Part shown: one piece after another, positions 12,794-25,189 of the stretch
Layout of the letters: each line of letters starts with the position of its first letter
Numbering within the stretch: the first letter of the stretch is position 1
NCBI RefSeq assembly: GCF_000276665.1
Contig: NW_004955501.1
Span: 7,042,776 to 7,106,775, forward strand
Reading direction: 5' to 3'
Length of the DNA stretch: 64,000 nt
DNA from: Chinchilla lanigera
Taxonomy: Eukaryota; Chordata; Mammalia; Rodentia; Chinchillidae
Program-made: the position numbers and the translations under genes
The notes under the pieces: model-generated
What the model was told of the DNA's origin: nothing
Databases searched by the model: none
What the model saw: only the letters and a program-made list of their open reading frames with translations

Positions 12794-13194
12794 TGTTAGG
12801 GTCTTTCTGTCCTGAACAAAGAGTTGGTCAAGATAAGCACAAAAAGCAGTAAAGTTTTATTAAAAGTAGGAAAAGGAACAGGCTCTGCAGAGTGAGTCTG
12901 GACCAAGTAAAAATTGGAAACATACACCCTGCAGCGTGCAGCAAGCCAGCCATGCAAGACAAAAACTCAGTGTGGGTTGTCCTTTTTGTATCACCCCTGT
13001 CTGGGGCTGATGTCAGGTCTAGGCCACCCTAGGGAAAATCTGCCCAAGTTCTAGTGAGAAGTCTCTGTGCAGGGCTTTGAAAACTGCTCTGCTCGTGTTC
13101 CAGAGTCTTGTCTCAGCCTCCTTTCCCAGCCAGCTCTGGCCTTGCCCTGCCTTCCTGTCTCATGTGAGCTGTAAGGTAGCCAATAGAGAGAACA
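12794..13194 (-). mobile_element. Candidate LTR, minus orientation
   Basis: Bounded by TGTTAGGG at the left and GAGAACA at the right. On the minus strand this reads TGTTCTCTCTATTGGC (with an inverted CCAAT) and has an AATAAA about 65 bases before its end. No target duplication was found and no second copy occurs in the window, so this is only a structural guess. Confidence 0.3.
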
Positions 13195-13885
13195 ATCAAC
13201 TGTGAATTCATTACCTCTCAGATCCTAGAGTTCATTAAAAAATAAGCATTATCTGAAGGAACTAGAGACAAAAGATATTTTAATGCTCTTTGCTAGTCTC
13301 ATAAACATCTGGACAATGATTTAAACTAGAGCTTGGATAGTGGAGATGTGCAGAAATTGATTGAATTGCAAAAAAGTTTGGAAGTGAAGCAACTGTTAAG
13401 GTTTAGATCTTGCAAAACTCTCATATGTGAGGTAAGAAATTGGGTCCTGGGGGCGCTATAGCCATCAGTAGATTAATCCACAGATGAATCTATAGCTGAA
13501 TGCACTGTGAGGCTGTGGGGTCTGGCTGGAAGAGGAGAGCCATGGGGGAGGTGAACTGGCTGGGTCTCCCGCCCAGTGGCTCCCTTTCTTCTGCTTCTGG
13601 GCTGCACGCACTGAGCACCTTTTCCTCTGCCACGCACCTCTGCCTCTGCCAGCCACTTGTGGGCTTAGACCCTGAGCCAGGAAAAACCTTTTCTCCTTTC
13701 TCCTTTAAATTGTGGCTGTGGGATACTGCAGACTGCAATTCCACTGTTTGACCTTTGTCTAGAATGCCAAAAGTCCTTGAGTCATTACTGGAATTTTTCA
13801 TTGATGCAGCAGCCTCTCCAGCTAGTCAACACTGCTGCTTGCATGTGATGAGGTAACTGCAGCATTGCTGAGGTTAATCATGTTC

Positions 13886-14025
13886 TTTTTTCTTTCTTTC
13901 TTTTTTAAATTTTAAATTTTGAGATATCCCACTAAGTTTCTCAGGCTGGCCCTCAGACTTGAGATCTTCCTGCCTCAGCCTCTTCAGTAGCTAGAATTAA
14001 AGTCACTGCTGCACTCAGCTTGAGT
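13886..14025 (-). mobile_element. B1-like SINE, antisense
   Basis: A T-rich head (TTTTTTAAATTTTAAATTTTGAGATATCCC) is followed by CTCAGGCTGGCCCTCAGACTTGAGATCTTCCTGCCTCAGCCTC and AGTAGCTAGAATTAAAG, the reverse complement of a 7SL-derived SINE. Strongly diverged. Confidence 0.7.
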
Positions 14026-15079
14026 TAAATTTTCTAAGAGAAGCCAGAAACATGGAAAAATTTTCAGATTGAACTTTCTTCATTTTAAAACACTGACAAT
14101 TAATTCGAACGTTAAAAAACTCTGTGGGAAAAGAAAAGAAAAATAGGATTCATGAGTCAAACACTGGAGCACCTTTGAGGCTTCTAGTCTACATGTTTCA
14201 ACATTAGACCTTCCACGATCCCATGAGATGAGCCATGAGGTTCACGTTCTGTGGCCGAGAGGCTCTGAGACCACAGCACAAGCAGGAGACCCAAGCTGAG
14301 CTTCTGTCCCTGCATGATGGAGACGGAGGGTCTGTGAGGTCCAGAGTCAAGTTCGGAGGCAGTACACGTGAACACCACACATCTTCCCAGGAACAGCCTC
14401 GGCTCCATGGCATCGTGGGCAGGTTCCTCACCCAAGCAGGCTGAGCTTCACCCAACCATCCCACTGGGAGGGTTGCAGGGACAGTCAGATGTCTAAGCTA
14501 CAGGGACGGTGTCTGGGCTTCCTTGCAGCTGGGAAAGTGCAAGTGGAAGATATGGGCCATCTCACAGATTAAGCTCTGGTCTAATCCCATGGCTGAGGCA
14601 GTGGAAACATGAAAACTTAAGAGAAACAGTCCTCTTGCCTCTCGTCACTCACTCCTCTGTCACCTGGAGACTGGTGATGCTAAAGCTGCTACACACATGT
14701 GCCTGCCTCACCATGCTGCCCGTGTGCCAACTTCAGGGAGCCCTGCACCAGTGCTTTGAGAGCACTTTTGCTTCTTTGTAATCATTTTATAACACCCTCT
14801 CTTCTTCTTTAACACACAGGAACTTTTGGTAATTATCATGAAATGAAATTAAGGACAGCAATGATCAGAAAAGAAATGCACAGTCTTTCTATTATTTTAT
14901 TGAATGAGTATAATTATGCTAATAAAATGAAATTTAAAATTAAACAAATATTACAGTGTAAAATTATTATAAAAAGGAAAAATACAGATTAATATTTTTA
15001 AATTATATTTGTGTAAGTTTTGCAAGAAGAGAAAAAAAATTACCTACTCCATCTCAGTAATGAAATAACATTATAGTTT
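14026..15079. other. Gene-free stretch, nothing recognised
   Basis: A moderately GC-rich part (14,200-14,770) has overlapping short frames on both strands, the usual sign of GC-rich non-coding DNA, and an AT-rich part follows. No domain or repeat was recognised. Confidence 0.4.
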
Positions 15080-16433
15080 GTATTTTTTATTAGTGAATCT
15101 TTGCAGTATTTGTAATTACATTCATCATGGGGATTTGGTTCATAGCACATCTTAATTATTTGACTTCTCTTCCCCCTCTCCCTCGCTTCATGGTCCCCTT
15201 CCTGTTTGCAATAGATCTATCTCTCTCTTTCTTATTATCTATTATATTTTTCTCTTTAATCTACATATGCTTTGTGTCTTTCATATGACATAAACCATGT
15301 GACATTTAAGATTGTGTGTCTGTTTTACTTCACTTTACCCTGACTCAAGATGCATCCATTTTTCTAGGATGACTCGAGGTTATCCTTCCTTATAGCAGTA
15401 TAGTATTCCATTGTGTATAAATGCCACTTTTTCATTTATTCATCTGTTGGTGGACAATTAGGCTGCTTCCAAGATTTAATTAGTTTGAGTTGTGCTGCTA
15501 TCCATATGGGTATGTGTGTGCCACTGTAGTATGACATCTTTAACTCTTTCAAGAGGCTGCATAGAAAGGGAATAGTTAGCTCAGATGGAATTTCTAGTTT
15601 TGGTCTTTAGAGGAATTTCCATACTAATTTCCACAATGGCTGTACTAGTTTACACTCTCACCAATAATATGGAAGGTTTCCTCTTCCCTTGCAGCCTCTC
15701 AGCATTTGTTAATACTTCACTTCTTGATAGCAGCCATTCTTTTTGGAGTAAGATGAAATCTGTGTTATTTCAATTTGCGTGTCTTCAATGGTTTAGAGGT
15801 GATAAACTTGTTTTCGTGTGTTTGTTGGTCATTTGTACTTCTTCTAAGTGTCTGTTAATTTCATTTGCCCATTGTTTGTCTTTATTGTGGGAATTCTCAG
15901 ATTTTAGAGTTCTTTCAATACCCTAATATTAGTCATCTAAAGAGTAGCTTGCAAAAACTTTTTCCTGCTCTATAGTTTTTTCACTATGTTGGTTGTTTCT
16001 TTTGCTGTACAGAAAATTTTTGACTTGATGTGATCCCATTTGTTGATTTATGATGTAATTTCTTATGTAACCAGGATTCTGTCTAGAAAGTTCTTGCCTA
16101 TGCCTAAGTCTTAAAAAGTTTTACCTATTTTATCTTCCAGCAGATTGTTTCTGTTTTAATATTTAGGTCTTTGATTCATTTTTAAATTTAAGTTTAGTAC
16201 ATGATGAGAGACACGAGTCTAGATTCCATTTTCTGCATGTGAATAGCCACTTTTCCCAGCACCATTTGTTAAAGAGGCTATTTTTCCTCCTGTGTTTGTT
16301 TGTGGTCCTTTTTTCTTTAACAAATCTTGTCAAGGATCAGATGGCTTGATGTGCATGGATTTATTTCTGCATTTTCTCTTGTGTTCCCTTGATCCACTTA
16401 GCTTCCTCTCTCTCTCTCTGTATCCCTCTCTCG

Positions 16434-16477
<44 letters not shown>

Positions 16478-17690
16478 CAGTATCATGTTGTTTTTACATG
16501 TAACCTTGTAATATGACTTGAAATCTGGGTATGTGATTTTCACTGTATAGATCTCTTATTTTTGTTAAATTGATTCCCAAGTATGTCAGTTTTTTGTATG
16601 CTATTGTGAAAGGTGTGGTTTCCCTAATTTTTCTCTCAGTGTGTTTGTTGTTTGTATATAGGAATGATATTGATTTTTGGTGTTGCCTTTGTATCCAGCT
16701 ACACTCCTGAATTTGTTTATTAATTCTAGGAATCTTTTGGTGGAGTTTTGGGGGTCTTCCATGTAGAATATCATATCATCTATGAATAATGATAATTTCA
16801 CTTCTTCTTTTCCTATCCTTATTCCTTTCATTTCTCCCTCTTGTCTAATTGCTAATGTTTCCAGAACTATGTTAAATAGGAGTGGTGACAGTGGACATCC
16901 TTGTCTTGTTTTTGATTTTAAAGTAAAATCTCTCAGGTTTTGTTCATTTCATATGATGTTGACTATTGGTTTGTCATAGATGGCTTTTACCATATTGAGG
17001 TAAAGACCATCTATTCTGACTTTTTGTAGGGTTTTTATCATGAATGAGTGTTGGACTTTATCAAAAGTTTTTTCTACATCTATTGAGATGATCATGTGAT
17101 TCTTGTCTTTGGCTCTGTTGACATGGTGTATTACATTTATTGATTTGCATATATTGAACCATCCCTGCATTCCTGGGATGAATTCTACTTGGTCATAGTG
17201 TACAATCTTCTTCATGATTTGCTGCATTCTACTAACAGTATTTTATTGAGAATTTTTTCAGCTATGTTCATTAGGGAGATTGGACTATAGTTCTCATTTT
17301 TGGTTGGGTCTTTCTCTGGTTTTGGTGTCAGAGTAATACTTGCCTCCAGAAATGAGTTAGGGAGAATTGCTTCCCTTTATATTTCATTAAAGAGTTTGAG
17401 AAGAATTGACATTAAATCTTCTCTAAATTTCTTGTAAAATTCAGCTGTGAATCCATCAGGACTTTGGGTTTTCTTTGTTGGTAAGTTTTTTATTACCTTT
17501 TCAATTTCGTTGACTGATATTGGGTTATTCAGGATTTTTACATCTTGTTGATTCAGCTTTAGTAATTCATATGTATCTGGGAATTTGTCCATTTCATCTG
17601 TGTTTTCCATCCTATGAGAATAAAGATTTTCAAAGTAAGTATTGATGATCTTCTGAATTTGTACCAGCTCTGTAGTGATTTCATCCCTCC
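15080..17690 (-). mobile_element. LINE-1 fragment: ORF2 C-terminal part and 3' UTR
   Basis: Read on the minus strand, 17,610-16,601 gives broken ORF2 reverse-transcriptase segments: PDGFTAEFYKKF (17,377-17,610 frame), a [10 protein letters not shown] segment (16,949-17,227) and LSLFIDDMIFYMEDP (16,601-16,831). The last contains an IDDM box in place of the usual ADDM, so a catalytic-site neighbour has changed. Frameshifts and stops separate the pieces. The 3' end continues to about 15,080 with the typical antisense ATTCCATTGTGTATAAATGCC patch near 15,410. It is dead as a transposon. Confidence 0.9.
16438..16475. repeat. (TG)n microsatellite
   Basis: An uninterrupted TG run of about 38 bases inside the minus-strand L1, preceded by a CTCTCTCT stretch. 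Confidence 0.95.
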
Positions 17691-17794
17691 TGGACAGCTC
17701 ACTAAAGCTCCCTAGGTGTCCTGGGACTCAGCATCACTCCCACAATGGTGGCAGAGTTGAAATCTGGGCTGTGATGCCTCCTGTTTTCACTCTT

Positions 17795-18835
17795 GTTGCC
17801 CAGGATTATCTTGGCTGTTCTAGGTCTCTTCTGGTTCTAGATGAATTTTAGGACTGTTTTCTCCAGTTCTGTGAAGACTGCTATAGGTATTTTGATTGTG
17901 GCTGCATTCAATCTGTATGTCAGTTTTGGAAGAGTGACCATTTTGACAGGATTGGTTCTGCCCTTTCCTGAAGAAGAGATACCTTTCCTTTTTCTGATGT
18001 CCTGTTTGATATTTTTCAGAGGAGTGCCGTTTTCATTATAGATGTCTTTCATTGCCTTGGTTAGGTTAATTCCTAAGTAGTTTTTGTTAATTCTATTGTG
18101 AGGGGCATTGTTTTCCTAATTTTTTTCTTGATGGATTCATTATTGGTGTACCAGAATGATACTGATTTTTGTATTTTAGTTTTGTATCTTGCTATATTGC
18201 CAGATCTATCAGTTCTAGGAGTCTTTGGGTGGAATTTTTTGGGCCTTCTATGCAAATTATGTTATCCACAAATAAGGGTAATTTGGCTGCTTTCTTTCCT
18301 ATATATATCCCTTTTATATTTTTTCTCTTGCCTGATTGCTCTGGCTAAAGTATTTAGTATTGTATTGAACAGGAGTGGTGGTGGTGAACATCTTTGTCTT
18401 GTGCCTAATTATAGAGGGAAAGTTTTCAGATTTTCCCCTTCAGTGTGATGTTGGCAGTAGGTTAGTCATAAATGGTCTCTATCAGATTGAGATAAGTTTC
18501 TTCAGTGTTTTTACCATGAATGGATGTTGGATTTTTCCAAGACTTTTTTTTTTTTACATCTATTGAGATGATCATGTGATCATTGTCCTTACTTCTGTTT
18601 ATGTGTTATACTGCATTTGCTAACTTGTATACATTGGACCATCCTTGCATTCCTGGGATAAGTCTTACTTGGCCATGATCTTTTTGATGATTTGTTGCAT
18701 TCTGTTTGCCAGTATCATGTTGATAATTTTTGCATCTATGTTTGTTAAAAAAATTGGTCTGTAGCTTTTTTTAAGTTGAGTCCCTGTCTCGTTTTGGAAT
18801 CAAGTAATGCCAGAGGTGTGGTAGCATCCAGTGTT
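17795..18835 (-). mobile_element. Second LINE-1 ORF2 fragment, same orientation
   Basis: A second, separate L1 piece: patches seen at 16.6-17.2 kb recur here (ACATCTATTGAGATGATCATGTGATCATTG near 18,555 against 17,077; CATCCTTGCATTCCTGGGAT near 18,640 against 17,160). Its left part (17,837-18,052 minus) encodes the ORF2 segment TKLTYRLNAATIKIPIAVFTE-like that lies downstream of the RT. Thus two truncated L1s lie head-to-tail on the minus strand, joined by about 100 bases of other sequence at 17,690-17,795. Confidence 0.85.
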
Positions 18836-19415
18836 GGCCATTGGATTTGCATTTTGGGTGTCTAGAGCAGGAAGAAGGCAGAAATAGTCATGCATTTCTG
18901 GAAAACATGGGATCATTTGAAACTTTTGGGATAGAATTCAACAATTAAACATAAATAGCTATTTCAATATAACAATCCTATTCTTGGAAAGCAATTCTGT
19001 ATAAATAAAAGTCCTAGTTCATAGAACTCAAAATCAGTAATGTTCATTGAACATTATTTGTGGCACAAAATAATGGAAAGAAGCACATCAATATGGGAAC
19101 ACTGAAAATATGTCATATGTCAGAAACATGTAATTCCACACAGCTGCCAATAAATTAGATTTCTACTGGCTGACTTAGAAAGATGTCCGTATGTTTTATT
19201 AAGTAAGAAAAGTAAGGGAGCTAATAATAAGACAATAAGACCCTTGTACATGTAAACATGTGACTTTCTATGATTGTAACAACCAAAATCCTATGAACAG
19301 TGTCCAACACATCTAGTATCAGAGAAAAGAAGGTCCAGCATAAGAAAGAATAAGCTGTAGGTAAAAGAAAATACATGGCCTCATGGTAAAAAAGCAGGTA
19401 AAGTGACATTCCATT

Positions 19416-19845
19416 TGTCTTAGTTTCACACTGTTGGGACAAAACACATGAAACCCACAAGTTAAAAGAAGAAATATTTACTTTAACTCACAGTTGTAGA
19501 GGTTTCAGTCTACGGTCAGCTAATTCCAAGGCTGAAGGGCAGAGCAGAGGGGTACCAGAAGAGAAACAGAAGAGAAATAGTTCATGGCAGAGCAGGAGGA
19601 AGCAGCCAACTTTCCTTCTTTCAATTTTTATTACATCCAAGTTGCAAACATATTGGTTGGTGCCACCCACACCCAGAGGTGGGGACAGGCTTCCCTTTTC
19701 AGTAAATCTATCATCCACAACCAGAACCAGGCTAAATCAATCAGTGGACTAATCCAGTACTGCACACCCATAATTCCATCACTCCCCAAAGCCCACCTAT
19801 GTGTGCATGAGGCTTTGGGGGAGACATCTAGATATGAGCCATAAA
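19416..19845 (-). mobile_element. MaLR-like solo LTR, minus orientation
   Basis: TGTCTTAGTTTCACACTGTTGGGACAAAACAC at the left, TATTTACTTTAACTCACAGTTGTAGAGG in the middle, and TGCATGAGGCTTTGGGGGAGACATCTAGATATGAGCCATAA at the right match the elements at 940 and 3,362. No clear target duplication was seen. Confidence 0.75.
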
Positions 19846-20082
19846 ATCAATTAATATAAAAATAGCCACATGAGTTTGTGCACAGCAACAGAATTATAAC
19901 AAAAGATGTGTAAACTCTCCAGCACTGTTTTCTAGAACTTTCCATGATGATAGAAATGTTCATCTCTGCACTGTCTAAAATATAGCCATAAGGCACAGGG
20001 GCAACTGACCATTTGAAATATGGTTGATGTGACCAAAGAAGTGAATATTTAATTTTATTCTATTTTAAGTAATTTAAAATTA

Positions 20083-20290
20083 AAGTCAGGTATAGTGGCC
20101 CAGTGTGGCCTGTAATCCCAGTTCTCTGGAGGTTGATATTGATACAGGATAGAGTCCAACCTAGACAACTGAGTGACTTAGTGAGACTATGTCTCAATTT
20201 TAAAACAAATAGCCTGAACTTGTATCTCAGTGCTAGAGGATGGGTTTGATCTCCATTTCCATACACACATAAAATAAACAAACAAATAAA
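20083..20290 (+). mobile_element. B1/ID fusion SINE (B4-like)
   Basis: The left half is B1-like (GGTATAGTGGCCCAG..CCTGTAATCCCAG..CTCTGGAGG..GAGACTATGTCTCAA). The right half is ID-like (TAGCCTGAACTTGTATCTCAGTGCTAGAGGATGGGTTTGATCTCC). An A-rich tail with AAACAAACAAATAAA follows. This dimer order is the B4 arrangement of rodents. Confidence 0.7.
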
Positions 20291-20456
20291 AAACTGAGTA
20301 ACCAATAGTTAGGGACAATGATTTTTATAAACAATGAGTTTGCAGTTTATTTGTATTTTTTCTTCTATTTTTCTATGGTGTTTGAATGTTTCTATAGTTA
20401 TTAATTATGTAATCAAAAAAAATTTAAGTATTTGTACTGATTAAGAGTTCAAGCTT

Positions 20457-20855
20457 TGATATGGTTTGTGTCTGGATGTCTCCCCAAAGCATCATGCAAT
20501 ACAATGTGCAATACAGTCACATGGGGCGAGCTTTCCAGAAGCAGCCGAATCTAGAGTTGTGATTTGTTCATTGTCTAGTGCTGGGATTGAGGGTGTGAGC
20601 ACTACACCAGCCTTAGGGTGGATAGCCTGCATACAATATTAGGGGGGGGAAACAAGCTTTCTCCTCTCTCTTGCTTGCTGCTTTTGGTATCTTCTGCCAC
20701 CATGAGTGGTTGCCCATCTGCCATGTCAGCCTGCATTGGAGCTAGCTGATTATGGACTGAAACCCCCACAAACTGTGAGCTTAATAAACCTTTCCCTCTT
20801 TAATTTTGGGTGTCAGGTATTTTTTCCCAGCAACGAGAGAAAAGTAACTAAGACA
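20457..20855 (+). mobile_element. MaLR-like solo LTR with 5-bp target duplication
   Basis: Starts TGATATGGTTTGTGTCTGG and ends GAGAAAAGTAACTAAGACA, so it has TG...CA ends. AATAAA lies near 20,783. AGCTT flanks it exactly on both sides (20,452-20,456 and 20,856-20,860). The body (GGGATTGAGGGTGTGAGCACTAC, CTGATTATGGACTGAAAC, CAGCAACGAGAG) matches the MaLR/MST layout. It is the best-preserved member of this family in the window. Confidence 0.85.
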
Positions 20856-20861
20856 AGCTTA

Positions 20862-21060
20862 GATTCAGAAAACCTATTTTAAATCCTACCCTTGCTACTT
20901 CCTGGCTTATACTTTTGAGCAAATTACTTAAATTATTTTGCCTCAGTTTTCTTACCTAAAAATGGGCATGATCCTAATATCTATCTTGTGGGGTTATTGT
21001 GAAGATTAATGAATTTATGTATTTAGAATAACCTCTAGCACAGGCCAGTGTTCGATAAGA
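20862..21060 (+). mobile_element. MIR SINE, near full length
   Basis: Reads in MIR order: AGATTCAG..AAATCCTACCCTTGCTACTTCC, GAGCAAATTACTTAAATTATTTTGCCTCAG, ATGGGCATGATCCTAATATCTATCTTGTGGGGTTATTGTGAAGATTAATGAATT, CTAGCACAGG. Confidence 0.85.
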
Positions 21061-21485
21061 GTAACAAATATGAATACCACTAGTCGTACTTTTCAAGGGT
21101 CTTAGTTGCAAGTAATAGAAGACTCTGGCTAAGTGGCTCACTGAATAGATGCTGAAAGCTCACAAAAATGTGGGTGTATCTGGAGGACTTGGGTCAAGAC
21201 TCAAAAGGCAGACTCCAAACTATGCCTCATTACCGGTTCCGGTGAGACAGCCACTGACTGACACAACAGCACTGTGAGGGCAATTACCAGTATTTGCTCT
21301 GAGTGAAAGTCCTGCCTGGACGTATCAGATTGGCAGAGCCTAGATTACATCTTGCTCTAATTGCAAGGGAGTCTGGGAAAGCAAAACTTCTGCCTCGCAG
21401 TTTCAACCTGTGCTGGGGAAGTGGCCATCAACAGACAGCTCCAAAATAGAAAGACCTTTTTGTGCCGGGCAGCAAAAAACAAATG

Positions 21486-21489
<4 letters not shown>

Positions 21490-21528
<39 letters not shown>
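21490..21528. repeat. (AC)n microsatellite
   Basis: An uninterrupted AC dinucleotide run of about 39 bases. The frames read across it on both strands are artefacts. Confidence 0.95.
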
Positions 21529-21529
<1 letters not shown>

Positions 21530-24004
21530 AATGAATACTACTCAAATATGGAAAACCTGGAAAGGGAGGAGAATTAATGCAAAATTTTCAAGTAGGACTG
21601 AATTCTGGATTTCTTGGATACTATTTAGAGGTCACTCTAGCTCTCTGGATCCTGGTTTTCATATCTGTGAAACAGAACTGTTCAATCATACTACCGTTCT
21701 GAATGTTGAAGCCTATGAAATGACACATTCCCTGACAACCTCTGTGGTTGTCATGATTTAAAACAAAATATCAAAAAGATTTCACAACTATTCCAATAAA
21801 ACAATTATTGCACCTGAAGTCTCCCCCAAAATCTTCTCTGGAAGTGGATGAAATATACATTTTTGTAAGAACTTCTGTTTCTTCCTTTGAATCAGCTTCT
21901 CTGTTACACTGTAGGTTATTGGAGGAGTTAAGAGGCAGCCCTCAATCTACAGATCTCAGGCTTTTTTAAAAGGAAAAGACAGGTGACAAGAGGTAAAAAA
22001 ACACTCAAAGATAAACTCTTTTTGTATGAAAGTCCTTTGGAATCTGTCCTTTTCATTTTAGCCACACTCTAGGCTTAAGCGAAAGAAAGCTCTTGGCTAC
22101 TGCCCCTGCAGCCCATGACAGTTGCCAGGGTTTTTGTAGGCTGTTCTTCTTAATTACACTAACATATTTTTAGTATCATCAAAAAGATTTGTTCTGAATG
22201 TAGAGCATGTGTGCATATTTAAGTTGTGCTGAACTCTCAAGTGTCTTAAGATTCCATGACATCTCAATTCCTTTTCCTGGGTGTGTCGGTGGGGAATGCA
22301 TCTCTTGTTTGTAAGCTTACACCAGGGTTTGCCAAAGGTTTTCATACCTTGGAAACCATAAAAATGAGATTTGGGCAGTATGAGGATACTTCATATGGAG
22401 AGGTGATTGACAGACTCCAGCCTTCAGCCACCCCAGGCCTGGCCCAGCCAACTCTGAAAGCCAACAGCATCTGCAGTGCTGTCATCTGTACCCTTCCTTG
22501 GCTCATGAATATGCAAAGTAAACTTTGGGAATCTCTGACCTTAACGAACAGGAAAATTAGATTTATAAAGAAAAGCATCCTTTTGTACATCTTTCCAGAA
22601 ATGGATCTGGTGAGGTACACAATGAATCAGAAAGGGTAAATATGATAACATTAAACAGACTAGTGGACTAGTTCAATATCCATCAACAAGAAAATAGCTA
22701 AAGAAACTAGTATCTTCATATAGTTGCATTAACTTTTTAGTAAAAAGGAAAGCACTACTGATTTTATGCAGCCATGTGGGGGATTTCCAGAAGCACACTG
22801 AGAGCAAGCCAGCCACAGAAAGCACATAATGTATTTTTCCATTTATTAGAAGATTTAGAAAACCCCAAACAAATTTCTGGCAGTGGGGTGGGCAGTGGGA
22901 TGGGGTGGTGGAAGTGGGGATTCACTGGGAATGGGCAGTGCTCTTTATCTTGATGTGGTTTGGGTTACACAGGTGTATACGTTTGTCACTTAAGATTAGC
23001 ACATTTCACAGTACATAAGATTCATTTTAAAAACAAAATACAATAAACAATTGCTGAACTTCTAGTTAGTGATATAGTGTTTAGGAGTGAAATAAATTGG
23101 TCTATGTCATTTATTTTAAAATGCATCAAAAAGATGATAGAATAATATTTGAATTAAATAATGTAGAGATGGATAAAAATGTGATAGAGCAAGAACAGTA
23201 ATATTTGGAAATACAATATAGGCAAAACATCAGTTAACTGATATTAATGTGGGCAACTCAGAAATTATTTACTCTATTTAGGGTAGTAATGCTCTTGTGT
23301 ACCTCTAGACACTAAAGAATTCTAAAAGAGTAGAAGGTGTCAGAAATCTATTTCAGTGAACTCATTAAACCAATGAGAAAACAGGTACAGAGAGATCTCA
23401 GGTCACAGCCAGTGGGAGACCAGGCCCAGCCTGCCAGGTTGAGAACCCTATCAGTTCTATAATTCAGGGAAGGACCTGGCTTCACACTAATCACCAATAT
23501 CAAATGTATTCTAGAATCTTGGAGTTTCATTTCTACCTAATAATATATTTCTGCAAATTATAATCCTTGAAATCTACTCAAGCAATTAGTTCAAGTTATT
23601 ATTTTTAAAGTTTGTAGACACTGGTATTTAAAAAGAATGAAACAGTACTTTATTTTAAGCAACTTAATTAAAGTCTTTAGCTATTCGTCTATTTATTGCT
23701 TTATTCTAAGGTGTTTTTGCAATGCCCAATTGCTTTGTCAGGGTATAGAGAAATACAGTTATTAATTACTATTATCATAACCACTTAACAAAGCAATAAG
23801 TACTCAGACCTTCACCCATACTTTCTGGGAGCAAAAGTTCCACACCAACACTCCTCAACGACAAGCAATTTCAGAGTAGAATATTCACATGAATCATCAA
23901 GAGCTATTATTAAACCCTTCTCAGGGTTTCTGAGTCATTACCTAAAAGATTAAGCTTAAACTTAATTTGAGGAGAAAATAGAAGGCTAATGCTTTTTTCT
24001 CCTT
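21529..24004. other. Gene-free stretch, nothing recognised
   Basis: A 127-codon frame at 22,256-22,639 has no recognisable domain, no signal peptide and no promoter context. The rest is AT-rich unique sequence. Around 22,860-23,040 there is decayed interspersed-repeat-like sequence I could not assign. Confidence 0.45.
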
Positions 24005-24115
24005 TTTTATGATGGGCTGGCCTTGAACTCACTGTATAGTCCAGGCTGGTCTTATAGTGGGCAATCCTGTCTCAGCCTTCCAAGTGCTGGGCATAAAGGC
24101 ACACACTACCCTCCT
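24005..24115 (-). mobile_element. B1-like SINE, antisense
   Basis: GGGCTGGCCTTGAACTCACTGTATAGTCCAGGCTGGTC..CTGTCTCAGCCTTCCAAGTGCTGGGCATAAAGGC is the reverse complement of a rodent B1. Confidence 0.85.
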
Positions 24116-25086
24116 TTAAATGGCTTGTTCTGAGCCATGTGTCCTTGTGCTATCCTCCCTGCCACTCCTTTCAAGAGAGATGTGAAGGTGCATCCTCCGT
24201 AAATGAGAAGTGTGTCTATAAAGGGTGCACTGAAGCCATTTCCCATTCGGTCCAGATGCTTACTATTGTGTGCTAATGGCTTCCTCTCCGAGATCTGCCT
24301 TAGATAGACCACAGAAGCAGATGCAGGCATGGATCTGAGAAGTTTATCTGTGAGAACCCCTGGGGACAGAAGGCTGTCTAGTGTGCGTATGTCAGGGGTG
24401 AGTGGCTGCAGCCAGCGGGAAACATACAGGGAGGGAAAGTGGTCAGATGGGTGGATGGGTTGAGGAGGCCTCTAAGCTCCACTCGGAGCTCTCCATTGCC
24501 TGGCTTTGACAGAATGACTGCTTGACCTTTGCCACTGGAACTGCAGCATCAGTACAGGCTGCCACTGTTGTCAGGGTATCTGAAAGTACTGCAAAGGTCT
24601 TGGTGGGGTGAGGGTTGATGAAACAGAACTGAATAGCTGACATTTAGCATCTACTCATTCCCCTCTTCCCACTCAGACTCCAGGGATGGCAGATTTTAAT
24701 CTAGGAGATTATTGCCTACAGGATTTGCCCTGGGAGAGTGGGTCCAGAAATAGTAGTCTATTGAATTCTGTGGTATCTAGAGCATCCCACTCTGGGGCTT
24801 ATCCCTTCTTTGTTTCTAAGTCTACCTAGAAGAATTCAGCTCCTCTGCAAAACACTTTAGCAGACAGGGTAACTTGAAACAGGAACATGATTTCCCAGGG
24901 CAAAATAACTGCCTACAAAACACAACAATAGAACAACAAACATAGATTGGAACTTATAGAGCAAGCGCTTAAAGCAAACATGGCAAGCGTAACCTGAAGA
25001 GATAAAGTATTAGTATTATGAAGCAGGAAAGGAAAGGCATAATAAGAATCAGAGGGAATATTAAGGATTCTAAATGCAATGATTGT

Positions 25087-25117
25087 AAAAAAAAAAAAAA
25101 GAAAGAAAGAAAGAAGC
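25087..25117. repeat. A-rich / (GAAA)n simple repeat
   Basis: A 14-base A run passing into four GAAA units, probably the decayed tail of a retroposon. Confidence 0.85.
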
Positions 25118-25189
25118 AGTCATCATATCATTATGAATAACAGGATGAATTTAACTTAAAAATGAACTTCTGAACTAGAAAGATCATAC

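Noticed and set aside
14184..14464. Overlapping minus-strand frames suggesting an immune-receptor exon (VVFTCTASE)
   Set aside because: The resemblance to an Ig-like strand is a few residues only; no conserved cysteine pair or tryptophan spacing was found.
16361..16543. Histidine/threonine-repeat frame over the (TG)n tract
   Set aside because: A translation of a microsatellite.
22256..22639. 127-codon plus-strand frame with a hydrophobic start
   Set aside because: The start could suggest a signal peptide, but nothing downstream looks like a family member and no splice or poly(A) context supports it.
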